A stretch of DNA of 64,000 bases from Nocardioides sp. TRM66260-LWL. GTDB taxonomy: Bacteria > Actinomycetota > Actinomycetes > Propionibacteriales > Nocardioidaceae. The position numbers and the translations under genes are program-made. Below are positions 47,727-56,829 of the stretch, piece by piece. Where the stretch lies: the NCBI RefSeq assembly GCF_020075545.1, contig NZ_JAIQZK010000001.1:1054001-1118000 (forward strand), read 5' to 3'. Numbering within the stretch: the stretch's first letter is position 1; each line of letters starts with the position of its first letter. The notes under the pieces are model-generated. The model searched no databases. It was given only the letters and a program-made list of their open reading frames with translations, and had not been told where the DNA came from.

Positions 47727-48089
47727 GTGCTCATCTGGCTCACCCTCCTCGTGGCCCTGGTCGCGGCGGTCGCCCTGGTCGGGGCGGTCGTGATGATCGT
47801 CCGCGACGAGAGCCCGCCCAGCGACCGCTACTTCGTGGTGCTCGGCGTCCTGCTGCTGCTTCTGCTCGGCCAGGCCGTCGGCGGATGCATCGCGCTGGCG
47901 GCCACCGAGCGGGCCGTCGAGGGCGTCACGTTCGTGGCCTACCTCTGGACCGCCGCCCTGGTGGTGCCCGTCGGCGCCGGCCTGGCGCTGGTCGAGCGCA
48001 GCCGCTGGGGCAGCGGCGTGCTGGTGGTCATGGCGCTGACCGTGCTGGCCTGCCAGCTGCGCCTGCACGACCTGTGGGTCGCGGCATGA
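47727..48089 (+). CDS. Small four-helix membrane protein
   Basis: The 120-residue product has four hydrophobic segments (about 2–24, 38–58, 68–88 and 95–112) with short loops and no recognised motif. It begins a tight three-gene run with the next membrane protein (ATGA overlap) and a hydrolase (ATGA overlap). Function unknown. Confidence 0.7.
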   Translation: MLIWLTLLVALVAAVALVGAVVMIVRDESPPSDRYFVVLGVLLLLLLGQAVGGCIALAATERAVEGVTFVAYLWTAALVVPVGAGLALVERSRWGSGVLVVMALTVLACQLRLHDLWVAA

Positions 48090-48532
48090 GCGCCGAGGAC
48101 GTCCGCGACGACGCGCGGCTCGCCCTGGCCGCAGGACCGGGTCGGGTGCTGGTCGCGGTCTACGGCGTCTTCGCGATCGCGGCGACGGGTCGCTCGCTCA
48201 CCCAGCTCGGCCTCGACGCCGGACGCGCGCCCTTCGCCTACTCGCTCTCGCTGGTGGCCGCCGTCGTCTACCTCGTGGCCACCACGTGCCTGCTGCGCGG
48301 CGGCGCCCGCGCCTGGCGGATCGCCCTGGTCGCGGTCGTGGTCGAGGCCGTCGGGGTGATCGGCATCGGGGTCCTCAGCTACGTCGACACCGCGCTGTTC
48401 CCCGACCGCACCGTGTGGTCCCACTTCGGGCAGGGCTACGGCTACCTGCCGCTCGTCCTGCCCTTCGCCGGCCTCGCCTGGCTGCGCGCCACCCGCCCGT
48501 CCGTCCGCGTCCCCGGAGGATCCCCCTCATGA
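48086..48532 (+). CDS. Membrane protein of unknown function
   Basis: The 148-residue product has four probable transmembrane segments (about 18–38, 50–70, 76–98 and 118–136). The segment TGRSLTQLGLDAGRAPFAYSL and the downstream FPDRTVWSHFGQGYGYLPLVLP recall small integral membrane proteins found in actinobacteria. It overlaps both neighbours by 4 nt and is part of the same operon. Function unknown. Confidence 0.7.
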   Translation: MSAEDVRDDARLALAAGPGRVLVAVYGVFAIAATGRSLTQLGLDAGRAPFAYSLSLVAAVVYLVATTCLLRGGARAWRIALVAVVVEAVGVIGIGVLSYVDTALFPDRTVWSHFGQGYGYLPLVLPFAGLAWLRATRPSVRVPGGSPS

Positions 48533-49440
48533 GCACCCACCCCGCGCCGCCCGTCGACTGGACCCGCCTCGACGTGCCGACCCCCGACGGCCGCACGCTC
48601 GAGGTGCTGCTGCACGGGCCGGACGACGCGCTGCCGCTGGTCTTCCACCACGGCACCCCCCAGGCGGCCTGGCCCACCGCGTCGATGGCCGCCGCGGTCG
48701 ACGCCGCCGGTCTGCGGGTCGTGCTCGTCTCCCGCCCGGGCTACGGCACCTCGACGCCGCGTGCCGCCGCCGCGCGCATCGTCGACGACGTGACCGACAC
48801 CGTCACGGTGCTCGACCACCTCGGCCTCGACGCGTTCGTGACGGCCGGGTGGTCCGGCGGCGGGCCCCGCTCGCTCGCCTGCGCTGCGCTGCTGCCCGGA
48901 CGCTGCGTGGCGGCGGTGAGCGGCGTCGGCGTGGCGCCCTACGTCGGCTTCGAGGACGACTTCCTCGCGGGCATGGGCGAGGAGAACGTCGAGGAGTTCG
49001 GGGCGGCGCTCGCCGGGGAGGGGCCGCTGCGCGCGCTGCTCGAGCAGTGGCGTCCGCAGTTCACCGGCATGACCGCCGACACGGTGGTCGAGGCGATGGG
49101 CGACCTCCTGCCCGACGTCGACCGCGCCTTCCTCACCGACGAGGCGGCCGAGGAGAACGCCGCCACCTTCCGGCACGCGCTGCTGCGCGGGGTCGAGGGC
49201 TGGCTCCACGACGACCTCGCGTTCGTCGCGCCGTGGGGCTTCGAGCCCGAGGACGTCCGGGCGCCCGTCGCGATCTGGCAGGGCCGGCAGGACCGCATGG
49301 TGCCGCTCGCCCACGCCGAGCTGCTCGCCCGTCGGGTGCCCGGCGCGGAGGTGCACCTCTCGGACGTCGACGGGCACCTGTCGCTGCTCGCCCGGCTGCC
49401 CGAGATCCTCCTCGACCTGCGGCGGCTCGCCGGCCGCTGA
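48529..49440 (+). CDS. Alpha/beta hydrolase
   Basis: The 303-residue protein has the oxyanion segment LVFHHGTPQAAW, the nucleophile elbow GWSGGGPRSLACA (Ser in GxSxG), Asp in WQGRQDRMVPL and His in DVDGHLSLLARL. The catalytic triad is therefore complete. A cap domain lies between about 130 and 220. The substrate is unknown. GGAGGA precedes the ATG, which overlaps the stop of the membrane protein. Confidence 0.87.
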   Translation: MSTHPAPPVDWTRLDVPTPDGRTLEVLLHGPDDALPLVFHHGTPQAAWPTASMAAAVDAAGLRVVLVSRPGYGTSTPRAAAARIVDDVTDTVTVLDHLGLDAFVTAGWSGGGPRSLACAALLPGRCVAAVSGVGVAPYVGFEDDFLAGMGEENVEEFGAALAGEGPLRALLEQWRPQFTGMTADTVVEAMGDLLPDVDRAFLTDEAAEENAATFRHALLRGVEGWLHDDLAFVAPWGFEPEDVRAPVAIWQGRQDRMVPLAHAELLARRVPGAEVHLSDVDGHLSLLARLPEILLDLRRLAGR

Positions 49441-49461
49441 GCGGCGCTGGCCCCCGGGTGT

Positions 49462-49494
49462 CGACCCGGTGGCGACCCGGTGGCGACCCGGTGG
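49462..49494. repeat. Tandem repeat with 11-bp unit before sufR
   Basis: Three exact copies of CGACCCGGTGG, then a partial fourth, between the hydrolase gene and the sufR promoter. The unit equals one helical turn, as does the array after rsmB. It may be a protein-binding array or slippage. Confidence 0.75.
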
Positions 49495-49516
49495 CGACGG
49501 GTAAGGGTGACCTTCC

Positions 49517-49552
49517 TTGAACGGCTCGCAGCATTAACGACACAATGACGTT
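49517..49552 (+). promoter_or_regulatory. sufR promoter with overlapping palindromic operator
   Basis: TTGAAC (49517–49522) and CACAAT (49541–49546) with an 18-bp spacer form a promoter whose transcript would start at the sufR GTG (6 nt after the -10). An imperfect palindrome AACG…CA…TG…CGTT (49536–49552) covers the -10 and ends next to the start codon. SufR is a repressor of its own operon in other bacteria, so this is the probable operator (inference). Confidence 0.65.
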
Positions 49553-50284
49553 GTGGAATTCGAGGCCAGCGATCTGACGACGCGCGAGCGCGTCGCCCGC
49601 AGCCTCCTGGTCGACGGTCCGTCCACCGCCGCCTCGCTCGCCGAGCGGCTCGACCTGACGCCCGCCGCCGTCCGTCGTCACCTCGACCAGCTGCTCGACG
49701 ACGGCGCCGTCGTCGCCCGGGAGCCGCGCTCGCGCGCCGGAGCCCAGCGCGGCCGGGGCCGTCCCGCCAAGGAGTTCGCGCTCACCGAGCGCGGACGCGA
49801 GGGCTTCGACCAGCAGTACGACGACCTCGCGGTGCAGGCGCTGCGCTTCCTGGCCGAGACCGGCGGCGAGCGCTCGCTGCGGGAATTCGCCGAGCGGCGC
49901 GTGGCGTTCATCGAGGAGCGGTTCCCCCTCGTGCAGGAGTCCGACCCGAGCCTGAGCCCCGCGCAGGTGCTCGCCCGGGTCTTCACCGACGAGGGGTACG
50001 TCGCGAGCGTCAAGGCGCTCCCGGACGCCGTGGCGGGCGAGCAGCTGTGCCAGCAGCACTGCCCCGTCAGCCACGTCGCCCACGAGTTCCCGCAGCTCTG
50101 CGAGGCCGAGACCGCGGCGATCAGCCGCGTGCTCGACCGCCACGTCCAGCGCCTGGCCACCATCGCCCACGGCGACGGCGTGTGCACCACCTGCATCCCG
50201 GTGCCGCGCGCGTCCGCCCAGCCCGCCGACACCACGAAGCACCTGAAGCCCAGCAACGACGAGAGGAAGAAGGTCGTCTCATGA
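49553..50284 (+). CDS. sufR: Iron-sulfur-sensing transcriptional regulator SufR
   Basis: Represses the suf operon when it holds an Fe-S cluster. The 243-residue protein has an N-terminal winged helix (about 8–70, [34 protein letters not shown]) and a C-terminal dimer and cluster region with cysteines in [19 protein letters not shown] and VCTTCIP. These form the expected ligand set. It is first in the operon and overlaps sufB (ATGA). Confidence 0.93.
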   Translation: MEFEASDLTTRERVARSLLVDGPSTAASLAERLDLTPAAVRRHLDQLLDDGAVVAREPRSRAGAQRGRGRPAKEFALTERGREGFDQQYDDLAVQALRFLAETGGERSLREFAERRVAFIEERFPLVQESDPSLSPAQVLARVFTDEGYVASVKALPDAVAGEQLCQQHCPVSHVAHEFPQLCEAETAAISRVLDRHVQRLATIAHGDGVCTTCIPVPRASAQPADTTKHLKPSNDERKKVVS

Positions 50285-51699
50285 CCTCCATCGAGGAGCT
50301 CAACCCCGAGTTGAAGGGGATCGGCCGCTACGACTTCGGCTGGGCCGACCCCGACGTCGCCGGCGCCTCGGCGCGCCGCGGCCTCGACGAGGACGTCGTC
50401 CGCGACATCTCGGCGAAGAAGGGCGAGCCGCAGTGGATGCTCGACCTGCGGCTCAAGGGCCTCAAGCTCTTCCACCGCAAGCCGATGCCGTCGTGGGGCT
50501 CGGACCTCTCGGGCATCGACTTCGACAACATCAAGTACTTCGTGCGCTCCTCGGAGAAGCAGGCCGGCTCCTGGGAGGACCTGCCCGAGGACATCAAGAA
50601 CACCTACGACAAGCTCGGCATCCCGGAGGCGGAGAAGCAGCGCCTGGTCGCCGGCGTCGCCGCCCAGTACGAGTCCGAGGTCGTCTACCACTCGATCCGC
50701 GAGGACCTCGAGGCGCAGGGCGTGCTCTTCCTCGACACCGACACCGCGCTGAAGGAGCAGCCCGAGCTGTTCCAGGAGTACTTCGGCACCGTGATCCCGG
50801 TGGGCGACAACAAGTTCGCCGCGCTCAACACCTCGGTGTGGTCGGGCGGCTCGTTCATCTACGTGCCGAAGGGCGTGCACGTCGACATCCCGCTGCAGGC
50901 CTACTTCCGCATCAACACCGAGAACATGGGCCAGTTCGAGCGGACGCTGATCATCGTCGACGAGGACGCCTACGTGCACTACGTCGAGGGCTGCACCGCG
51001 CCGATCTACTCCTCGGACTCGCTGCACTCCGCGGTCGTGGAGATCATCGTGAAGAAGGGCGGCCGCTGTCGCTACACGACGATCCAGAACTGGTCGAACA
51101 ACGTCTACAACCTCGTCACCAAGCGCGCGGTCTGCGAGGCCGGCGCGACGATGGAGTGGGTCGACGGCAACATCGGCTCCAAGGTGACGATGAAGTACCC
51201 GGCGGTCTACCTGATGGGCGAGCACGCCAAGGGCGAGACGCTCTCGATCGCGTTCGCCGGCGAGGGCCAGCACCAGGACGCCGGCGCCAAGATGGTGCAC
51301 GCCGCGCCGCACACCTCGTCCTCGATCCTGAGCAAGTCGGTCGCGCGCGGCGGCGGCCGCACGTCGTACCGCGGCCTGATCCAGGTCAACGAGGGCGCCC
51401 ACGGCTCGAAGTCCAACGTGCTGTGCGACGCGCTGCTGGTCGACCAGATCAGCCGCTCCGACACCTACCCCTACGTCGACATCCGCGAGGACGACGTGTC
51501 GATGGGCCACGAGGCGAGCGTCTCGAAGGTCTCCGACGACCAGCTCTTCTACCTCATGTCGCGCGGCATGGAGGAGGACGAGGCGATGGCGATGATCGTC
51601 CGCGGCTTCGTCGAGCCGATCGCCAAGGAGCTCCCGATGGAGTACGCCCTCGAGCTCAACCGGCTCATCGAGCTGCAGATGGAAGGAGCCGTCGGCTGA
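50281..51699 (+). CDS. sufB: Fe-S cluster assembly protein SufB
   Basis: Scaffold subunit of the SufBC2D complex. The 472-residue protein has the beta-helix core: [40 protein letters not shown], and [25 protein letters not shown] with the conserved cysteine. There is no intein, unlike the SufB of many mycobacteria. It overlaps sufD by one base (TGATG). Confidence 0.96.
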   Translation: MTSIEELNPELKGIGRYDFGWADPDVAGASARRGLDEDVVRDISAKKGEPQWMLDLRLKGLKLFHRKPMPSWGSDLSGIDFDNIKYFVRSSEKQAGSWEDLPEDIKNTYDKLGIPEAEKQRLVAGVAAQYESEVVYHSIREDLEAQGVLFLDTDTALKEQPELFQEYFGTVIPVGDNKFAALNTSVWSGGSFIYVPKGVHVDIPLQAYFRINTENMGQFERTLIIVDEDAYVHYVEGCTAPIYSSDSLHSAVVEIIVKKGGRCRYTTIQNWSNNVYNLVTKRAVCEAGATMEWVDGNIGSKVTMKYPAVYLMGEHAKGETLSIAFAGEGQHQDAGAKMVHAAPHTSSSILSKSVARGGGRTSYRGLIQVNEGAHGSKSNVLCDALLVDQISRSDTYPYVDIREDDVSMGHEASVSKVSDDQLFYLMSRGMEEDEAMAMIVRGFVEPIAKELPMEYALELNRLIELQMEGAVG

Positions 51700-52904
51700 T
51701 GACGGTCACCCAGACCCCGGCCGAGACCGTCGCCGGGGCGGTCGAGGCCGCCCCGGGCGCGCAGATCGAGTCGCACCTCAACCCGCCGCCGTCCTACGAC
51801 CTCGGCGACCACCCCGCCCCGACGGGCCGCGAGGAGATCTGGCGGTTCACGCCGCTGAAGCGCCTCGGCGGGCTGCTCGAGGCGCCCGCCTCCGCGCCGG
51901 TCGACCTCGGCTGGGCGGCCGCGGGCGACGCCCTGCCGGCCGGCGTGACGCTGACGACCGTCAGCGACGCCGAGGCCCGCGAGCTGGGCGAGGTCCCGCC
52001 GAACGACCGGCCCTCCGCGCTGGTCGTCGAGCACGCCGACGTGGTGCGGCTGCTCGACGTGCCGGCCGAGGCCGAGCTCGACGAGCCGATCGTCCTCGAC
52101 CTGCGCGGCACGAGCGCCGAGGACGTCTCCCTGAGCCGCACGATCGTGCGGATCGGACGCTTCGCCCAGGCCACGATCGTCCTGCTGCACAGCGGCTCGG
52201 CGCGGCACTCGGCGCTGACCTCCTACCTCGTCGGCGACGGCGCCAACGTCACCGTCCTGACCCTGCAGGACTGGGACGACGACGCGGTGCACCTGGGCCG
52301 CGACGCCATCCGCGTCGGCCGTGACGCCACGGTCCGGCACGCCGCCGTCACCTTCGGCGGCGACCTCGTGCGCCTCAACGCCAACGTCGAGTACGACGGC
52401 CCCGGCGGCTCCGCCGAGCTCCTCGGCCTCTACTTCGCCGACGCCGGACAGCACCTCGAGCACCGGCTGTTCGTCGACCACAACCAGCCGCGCACCTCCA
52501 GCAACGTCGTCTACAAGGGCGCGCTGCAGGGGGAGAGGGCGCACACGGTGTGGATCGGCAACGTGCTCATCCGCAAGGTCGCGGAGGGCATCGAGACCTA
52601 CGAGGAGAACCGCAACCTGGTGCTCACCGACGGCTGCCAGGCCGACTCGGTGCCCAACCTGGAGATCGAGACCGGCGAGATCGAAGGCGCCGGCCACGCC
52701 TCGGCCACCGCGCGCTTCGACGACGAGCAGCTGTTCTACCTGCGCAGCCGCGGCATCGCCGACGACGAGGCCCGCCGCCTCGTGCTCGAGGGCTTCTTCG
52801 CCGACCTGATCCGCAAGGTCGGCGTGCCGGCCCTGGAGGAGCGGATGACCGCCTCGGTCGAGCGCGAGCTGGCCCGGACGGTCCGCGCTGGGGAGACCGC
52901 GTGA
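51699..52904 (+). CDS. sufD: Fe-S cluster assembly protein SufD
   Basis: Second beta-helix subunit of SufBC2D. The 401-residue protein has the N-terminal WRFTPLKRLGGLL segment and RLFVDHNQPRTSSNVVYKGALQGERAHTVW, NRNLVLTDGCQADSVPNLEIE and AGHASATARFDDEQLFYLRSRG, all characteristic. The ATG lies in TGATG with sufB. Its stop overlaps the Rieske gene (GTGA). Confidence 0.95.
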   Translation: MTVTQTPAETVAGAVEAAPGAQIESHLNPPPSYDLGDHPAPTGREEIWRFTPLKRLGGLLEAPASAPVDLGWAAAGDALPAGVTLTTVSDAEARELGEVPPNDRPSALVVEHADVVRLLDVPAEAELDEPIVLDLRGTSAEDVSLSRTIVRIGRFAQATIVLLHSGSARHSALTSYLVGDGANVTVLTLQDWDDDAVHLGRDAIRVGRDATVRHAAVTFGGDLVRLNANVEYDGPGGSAELLGLYFADAGQHLEHRLFVDHNQPRTSSNVVYKGALQGERAHTVWIGNVLIRKVAEGIETYEENRNLVLTDGCQADSVPNLEIETGEIEGAGHASATARFDDEQLFYLRSRGIADDEARRLVLEGFFADLIRKVGVPALEERMTASVERELARTVRAGETA

Positions 52905-53251
52905 GCCTGCAGCGCGTCGCCGCCCTCGCCGACGTGCCCGACGACGAGGGCCTCGCGGTCCAGGTCGGGCCCTACACCGTCGCGATCGCCCGCGACGGCG
53001 AGGACGTCTACGCCCTGCAGGATCTCTGCTCCCACGCCTCGGTCTCGCTGAGCGAGGGCGAGGTCGCCGACTGCCAGATCGAGTGTTGGCTGCACGGCTC
53101 CCGCTTCGACCTGCGCACCGGCAAGCCCCTCGGCCTCCCGGCCACCGAGCCCGTCGCCACCTTCCCCGTGGAGCTGCGACCCACCGACACCGGTGACGTC
53201 GACGTGTACGTCGACGTCACCACCACCCTGAACGGAGTCACCCCCGCATGA
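52901..53251 (+). CDS. Rieske [2Fe-2S] ferredoxin of the suf operon
   Basis: The 116-residue protein has both halves of the Rieske motif: LCSHASVSL (C-x-H) and CQIECWLHGSRFD (C-x-x-H), so it binds a [2Fe-2S] cluster. The spacing of about 16 residues is normal. It is embedded between sufD and sufC with 4-nt overlaps, an arrangement typical of actinobacteria. It may supply electrons for cluster assembly (inference). Confidence 0.92.
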   Translation: MSLQRVAALADVPDDEGLAVQVGPYTVAIARDGEDVYALQDLCSHASVSLSEGEVADCQIECWLHGSRFDLRTGKPLGLPATEPVATFPVELRPTDTGDVDVYVDVTTTLNGVTPA

Positions 53252-54009
53252 GCAAGCTCGAGATCCGCGACCTCCAGGTGTCCGTCGACACCGAGGACGG
53301 CCCGAAGGAGATCCTCAAGGGCGTCACCCTGACCATCGAGTCGGGCCAGACCCACGCGATCATGGGCCCGAACGGCTCCGGCAAGTCGACCACCGCCTAC
53401 TCCATCGCCGGCCACCCCAAGTACACCGTCACCGGCGGCGAGGTGCTCCTCGACGGCGAGGACGTGCTGTCGATGAGCGTCGACGAGCGCGCCCGCGCCG
53501 GTCTCTTCCTCGCCATGCAGTACCCCGTCGAGGTGCCCGGCGTCTCGATGGCCAACTTCCTGCGCACCGCGAAGACCGCGCTCGACGGCGAGGCCCCGAA
53601 GCTGCGCACCTGGGTCAAGGACGTCAACGGCGCGCTCGACCGGATGCGCCTCGACACCGCCTTCTCGGCCCGCTCCGTCAACGAGGGCTTCTCCGGCGGC
53701 GAGAAGAAGCGCGCCGAGATCGCCCAGCTCGACCTGCTCGACCCGAAGTTCGCGATCCTCGACGAGATCGACTCCGGTCTCGACATCGACGCCCTCAAGG
53801 TCGTCTCCGACGGCATCAACGCCTTCTCCGGCCGCGACGGCAAGGGCCTGCTGCTCATCACGCACTACACCCGGATCCTGCGCTACGTGCAGCCCGACGT
53901 CGTGCACGTGTTCGTCGACGGCCGCGTCGCCGAGTCCGGCGGCCCCGAGCTCGCCGACGAGCTGGAGGCCAACGGCTACGACCGGTTCCTCCACGCCCCG
54001 TTGGCCTGA
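53248..54009 (+). CDS. sufC: Fe-S assembly ATPase SufC
   Basis: ABC-type ATPase driving the SufBC2D scaffold. The 253-residue protein has Walker A GPNGSGKSTTAY, Q-loop in FLAMQYPVEVPG, signature FSGGEKKRAEIAQ, Walker B AILDEIDSGLDIDALK and the switch His in LITHYTRIL. It overlaps the Rieske gene by ATGA. A 75-nt gap then precedes sufS. Confidence 0.96.
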   Translation: MSKLEIRDLQVSVDTEDGPKEILKGVTLTIESGQTHAIMGPNGSGKSTTAYSIAGHPKYTVTGGEVLLDGEDVLSMSVDERARAGLFLAMQYPVEVPGVSMANFLRTAKTALDGEAPKLRTWVKDVNGALDRMRLDTAFSARSVNEGFSGGEKKRAEIAQLDLLDPKFAILDEIDSGLDIDALKVVSDGINAFSGRDGKGLLLITHYTRILRYVQPDVVHVFVDGRVAESGGPELADELEANGYDRFLHAPLA

Positions 54010-54084
54010 CCCGGCACCGCCTCTCGCGTCGCCGGTCCCGAGAACCACAGAGATCTGCCCGCCCGTCCCGAAAGGAGTCCCCGG

Positions 54085-55353
54085 ATGATCCCCGGACTGC
54101 TGCCTGAGCTCCAGGTGATCCGCAAGGACTTCCCGATCCTCGAGCGCACGCTCGCGGGCGGGCAGCCGCTGGTCTACCTCGACAGCGCGAACACCTCGCA
54201 GAAGCCCCAGGTCGTCATCGACGCGATGGTCGACCACCTCGAGCGGCACAACGCGAACGTCGCGCGGGCGATGCACCAGCTCGGCGCGGAGTCGTCCGAG
54301 GCGTTCGAGGCCGCCCGCGACAAGGTCGCGGCCTTCCTCGGCGCCCCGGAGCGCGACGAGGTGATCTTCACCAAGAACGCCTCCGAGGCGCTCAACCTCG
54401 TCGCCAACACCCTGGCGTGGGCCGGCCCGCGTCAGCTGCGCGAGGGCGACGAGATCGTGATCACCGAGATGGAGCACCACTCCAACATCGTCCCGTGGCA
54501 GCTGGTCGCCCAGCGCTCCGGCGCGACGCTGCGCTGGTTCGGCCTCACCGACGACGGCCGGCTCGACCTCTCGCGGATCGACGAGCTGATCACCGAGCGC
54601 ACGAAGGTCGTCTCCTTTACCTGGGTCTCGAACATGCTCGGCACCGTCAACCCGGTGGCCGAGCTGACCCGGCGGGCGCACGCGGTGGGGGCGATCGTCG
54701 TCGTCGACGCCTCGCAGGCCGCGCCGCAGCTGCCGATCGACCTCGCCGCCATGGCGCCCGAGGAGCGGCCCGACGCCCTGGTCTTCACCGGCCACAAGGT
54801 CGTCGGCCCCACGGGCATCGGCGTGCTCTGGGGCTCGCGGGCGCTGCTCGAGGAGCTGCCGCCCTTCCTCGGCGGCGGCGACATGATCGAGACCGTGGCC
54901 ATGGAGCGCTCCACCTTCGCCGCGATCCCGCACAAGTTCGAGGCCGGCACCCCGCCGATCGTCGAGGCCGTCGGACTGGGCGCCGCGGTCGACTACCTGC
55001 GCAGCGTCGGGCTCGACGCCGTGCACGAGCACGAGCGGGCCATCACGGCGTACGCGCTCGAGGGCCTCGCCACGGTGCCGGGGGCGAAGGTCCTCGGTCC
55101 GCTCGACGCCGCCGAGCGCGGGGGAGCGATCTCCTTCGAGCTGGCCGGCGTGCACCCGCACGACATCGCCCAGGTGCTCGACGTCCGCGGCGTGGCCGTG
55201 CGCGCCGGGCACCACTGCGCCAAGCCGGCCCACGCCCGCTTCGGCGTGCAGAGCTCGGCGCGCATGTCGTCGTACCTCTACACCACGCCCGAGGAGATCG
55301 ACGCCTTCATCGAGGCGCTCCACTACACCCGCTCGTACTTCAAGGTGGCCTGA
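54085..55353 (+). CDS. sufS: Cysteine desulfurase SufS
   Basis: PLP enzyme releasing sulfur from cysteine for clusters. The 422-residue protein has the PLP-lysine segment VFTGHKVVGPTGIGVLWG, DSANTSQKPQVVIDAM near the N-terminus, EHHSNIVPWQ, and the catalytic cysteine in RAGHHCAKP. It is group II (SufS) by these features. AAAGGAG lies before the ATG. It overlaps sufU by one base (TGATG). Confidence 0.96.
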   Translation: MIPGLLPELQVIRKDFPILERTLAGGQPLVYLDSANTSQKPQVVIDAMVDHLERHNANVARAMHQLGAESSEAFEAARDKVAAFLGAPERDEVIFTKNASEALNLVANTLAWAGPRQLREGDEIVITEMEHHSNIVPWQLVAQRSGATLRWFGLTDDGRLDLSRIDELITERTKVVSFTWVSNMLGTVNPVAELTRRAHAVGAIVVVDASQAAPQLPIDLAAMAPEERPDALVFTGHKVVGPTGIGVLWGSRALLEELPPFLGGGDMIETVAMERSTFAAIPHKFEAGTPPIVEAVGLGAAVDYLRSVGLDAVHEHERAITAYALEGLATVPGAKVLGPLDAAERGGAISFELAGVHPHDIAQVLDVRGVAVRAGHHCAKPAHARFGVQSSARMSSYLYTTPEEIDAFIEALHYTRSYFKVA

Positions 55354-55805
55354 TGAGCCAGGAGCTCGACGCCCTCTACCAGGAGATCATCCTGGACCAC
55401 TACAAGAACCCCCACCACGCCGGGCTCCGCGAGCCCTTCGAGGCGGAGGTGCACCACGTCAACCCCACCTGCGGCGACGAGATCACGCTGCGCGTGCACG
55501 TCAACGACGGCGTCGTCGACGACGTCTCCTACGACGCGCTCGGCTGCTCGATCTCGCAGGCGTCGGCGTCGGTGATGACCGATCTCGTGATCGGCCGCAC
55601 GGTCGACGACGCGCTCTCGATCCACGAGGAGTTCCTCACCCTGATGCAGGGCAAGGGCTCGGTCGAGCCCGACGAGGACGTCCTCGAGGACGGCATCGCG
55701 TTCGCCGGCGTCGCCAAGTTCCCCGCGCGCGTGAAGTGCGCGCTGCTGTCGTGGATGGCCTGGAAGGACGCCACGGCCCGATCCCTGGAGGCCTCAGCCC
55801 GATGA
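55353..55805 (+). CDS. sufU: Zinc-dependent sulfur transfer protein SufU
   Basis: Accepts sulfur from SufS. The 150-residue IscU-like protein has VNPTCGDEITLRV, DALGCSISQASASVMTDL and FPARVKCALLSWMAW, giving the three cysteines and Asp that bind zinc in SufU. The insert between the second and third cysteines is the SufU-type form. It overlaps sufS and the next gene. Confidence 0.95.
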   Translation: MSQELDALYQEIILDHYKNPHHAGLREPFEAEVHHVNPTCGDEITLRVHVNDGVVDDVSYDALGCSISQASASVMTDLVIGRTVDDALSIHEEFLTLMQGKGSVEPDEDVLEDGIAFAGVAKFPARVKCALLSWMAWKDATARSLEASAR

Positions 55806-56182
55806 GCGACACCACTCCCGCCGTCGACCACGGCGACCTGCCCGACGTCCCCGCCTCCGCCGGCGGCGCCGGCACGGTGACGATCGAGGACGTCACCGAG
55901 GCGATGAAGGACGTCGTCGACCCCGAGCTCGGCATCAACGTCGTCGACCTCGGCCTCGTCTACGGCGTGCACCTCGACGAGCACGCCAACGCCGTCATCG
56001 ACATGACCCTCACCTCGGCCGCCTGCCCGCTGACCGACGTCATCCAGGACCAGACCGACTCCGCCCTGGAGGGCCTGGTCAACGACGTCGCGATCAACTG
56101 GGTCTGGATGCCGCCGTGGGGTCCGGACAAGATCACCGAGGACGGACGCGAGCAGCTGCGCGCCCTCGGCTTCAACGTCTGA
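55802..56182 (+). CDS. SufT-like MIP18/DUF59 family protein
   Basis: The 126-residue protein contains a DUF59 domain: VTEAMKDVVDPELGINVVDLGLVYGV, then MTLTSAACPLTDVIQDQ with the conserved Cys, and VWMPPWGPDKITEDGREQLRALGF. It is the usual last gene of actinobacterial suf operons and is thought to help cluster maturation. An N-terminal extension of about 25 residues precedes the domain. It overlaps sufU by ATGA. Confidence 0.93.
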   Translation: MSDTTPAVDHGDLPDVPASAGGAGTVTIEDVTEAMKDVVDPELGINVVDLGLVYGVHLDEHANAVIDMTLTSAACPLTDVIQDQTDSALEGLVNDVAINWVWMPPWGPDKITEDGREQLRALGFNV

Positions 56183-56190
56183 TCCGTCAG

Positions 56191-56811
56191 ATGTCGGCCC
56201 AGCGGCTGCTGCTCCCCGCGGAGCGGGTCGTCCGCTGGGTCGCCAACGTCGCCGACCGCCACCCCGGCCTCGACCTCGCGGTCGAGGCCGGTGCGCTGTG
56301 CGGCCGATGCGACGACGGGACCACCTTCACGCTGACGCCGCCCTTCGGCGTCCGGTTCGACGGTGATCCCACGCCCGAGGCGCTCGTCGGCGCCCTGGTG
56401 GCGCCGGACGACTGGGGCGTCCTGCTGGTGCGCAAGGGCGGCTTCGCGGTGGCCCGGCTGCACGGTCGGCGAGTCGTGGCGAGCAAGGTCGGTCAGCGGC
56501 ACGTCCAGGGGCGTACCAAGGCCGGCGGGCAGAGCCAGCAGCGCTTCGCGCGGCGTCGCGACAACCAGGCGCGGCAGGCCTACGACGCGGCCGCCGACCA
56601 CGCGGTGCGGCTGCTGGAGGACCTCGACGGGCCGCTGGTGTGCGGCGGCGACCGTCCCGCGGTCGACGCGGTGCTCGCCGATCCCCGACTGCGCCGGCCA
56701 CGGCCGGACGCCCGCTGGCTGCCCGTGCCCGACCCGCGTCGGGCGGTGCTCGAGCAGGCCGTGGTCGACGCGCTCGCCGTCGAGGCGCTCGTCGACGACC
56801 CGACCCGGTGA
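56191..56811 (+). CDS. acVLRF1-like peptidyl-tRNA hydrolase
   Basis: The 206-residue protein resembles the actinobacterial VLRF1/Vms1 family, which hydrolyses peptidyl-tRNA on stalled ribosomes or disassembled 50S subunits. The catalytic region GGQSQQRFARRRDNQ (near 110–125) contains the conserved Gln. The N-terminal part has VAVEAGALCGRCDDGTTFTLTPPFGV. It follows the suf operon after 8 nt, a common genomic neighbour. Function is assigned from the motif. Confidence 0.82.
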   Translation: MSAQRLLLPAERVVRWVANVADRHPGLDLAVEAGALCGRCDDGTTFTLTPPFGVRFDGDPTPEALVGALVAPDDWGVLLVRKGGFAVARLHGRRVVASKVGQRHVQGRTKAGGQSQQRFARRRDNQARQAYDAAADHAVRLLEDLDGPLVCGGDRPAVDAVLADPRLRRPRPDARWLPVPDPRRAVLEQAVVDALAVEALVDDPTR

Positions 56812-56829
56812 CGGTGGCATCCTGACGTC

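Noticed and set aside
50281..51699. Intein in SufB as in many mycobacteria
   Set aside because: The protein is 472 residues and continuous through the usual insertion region.
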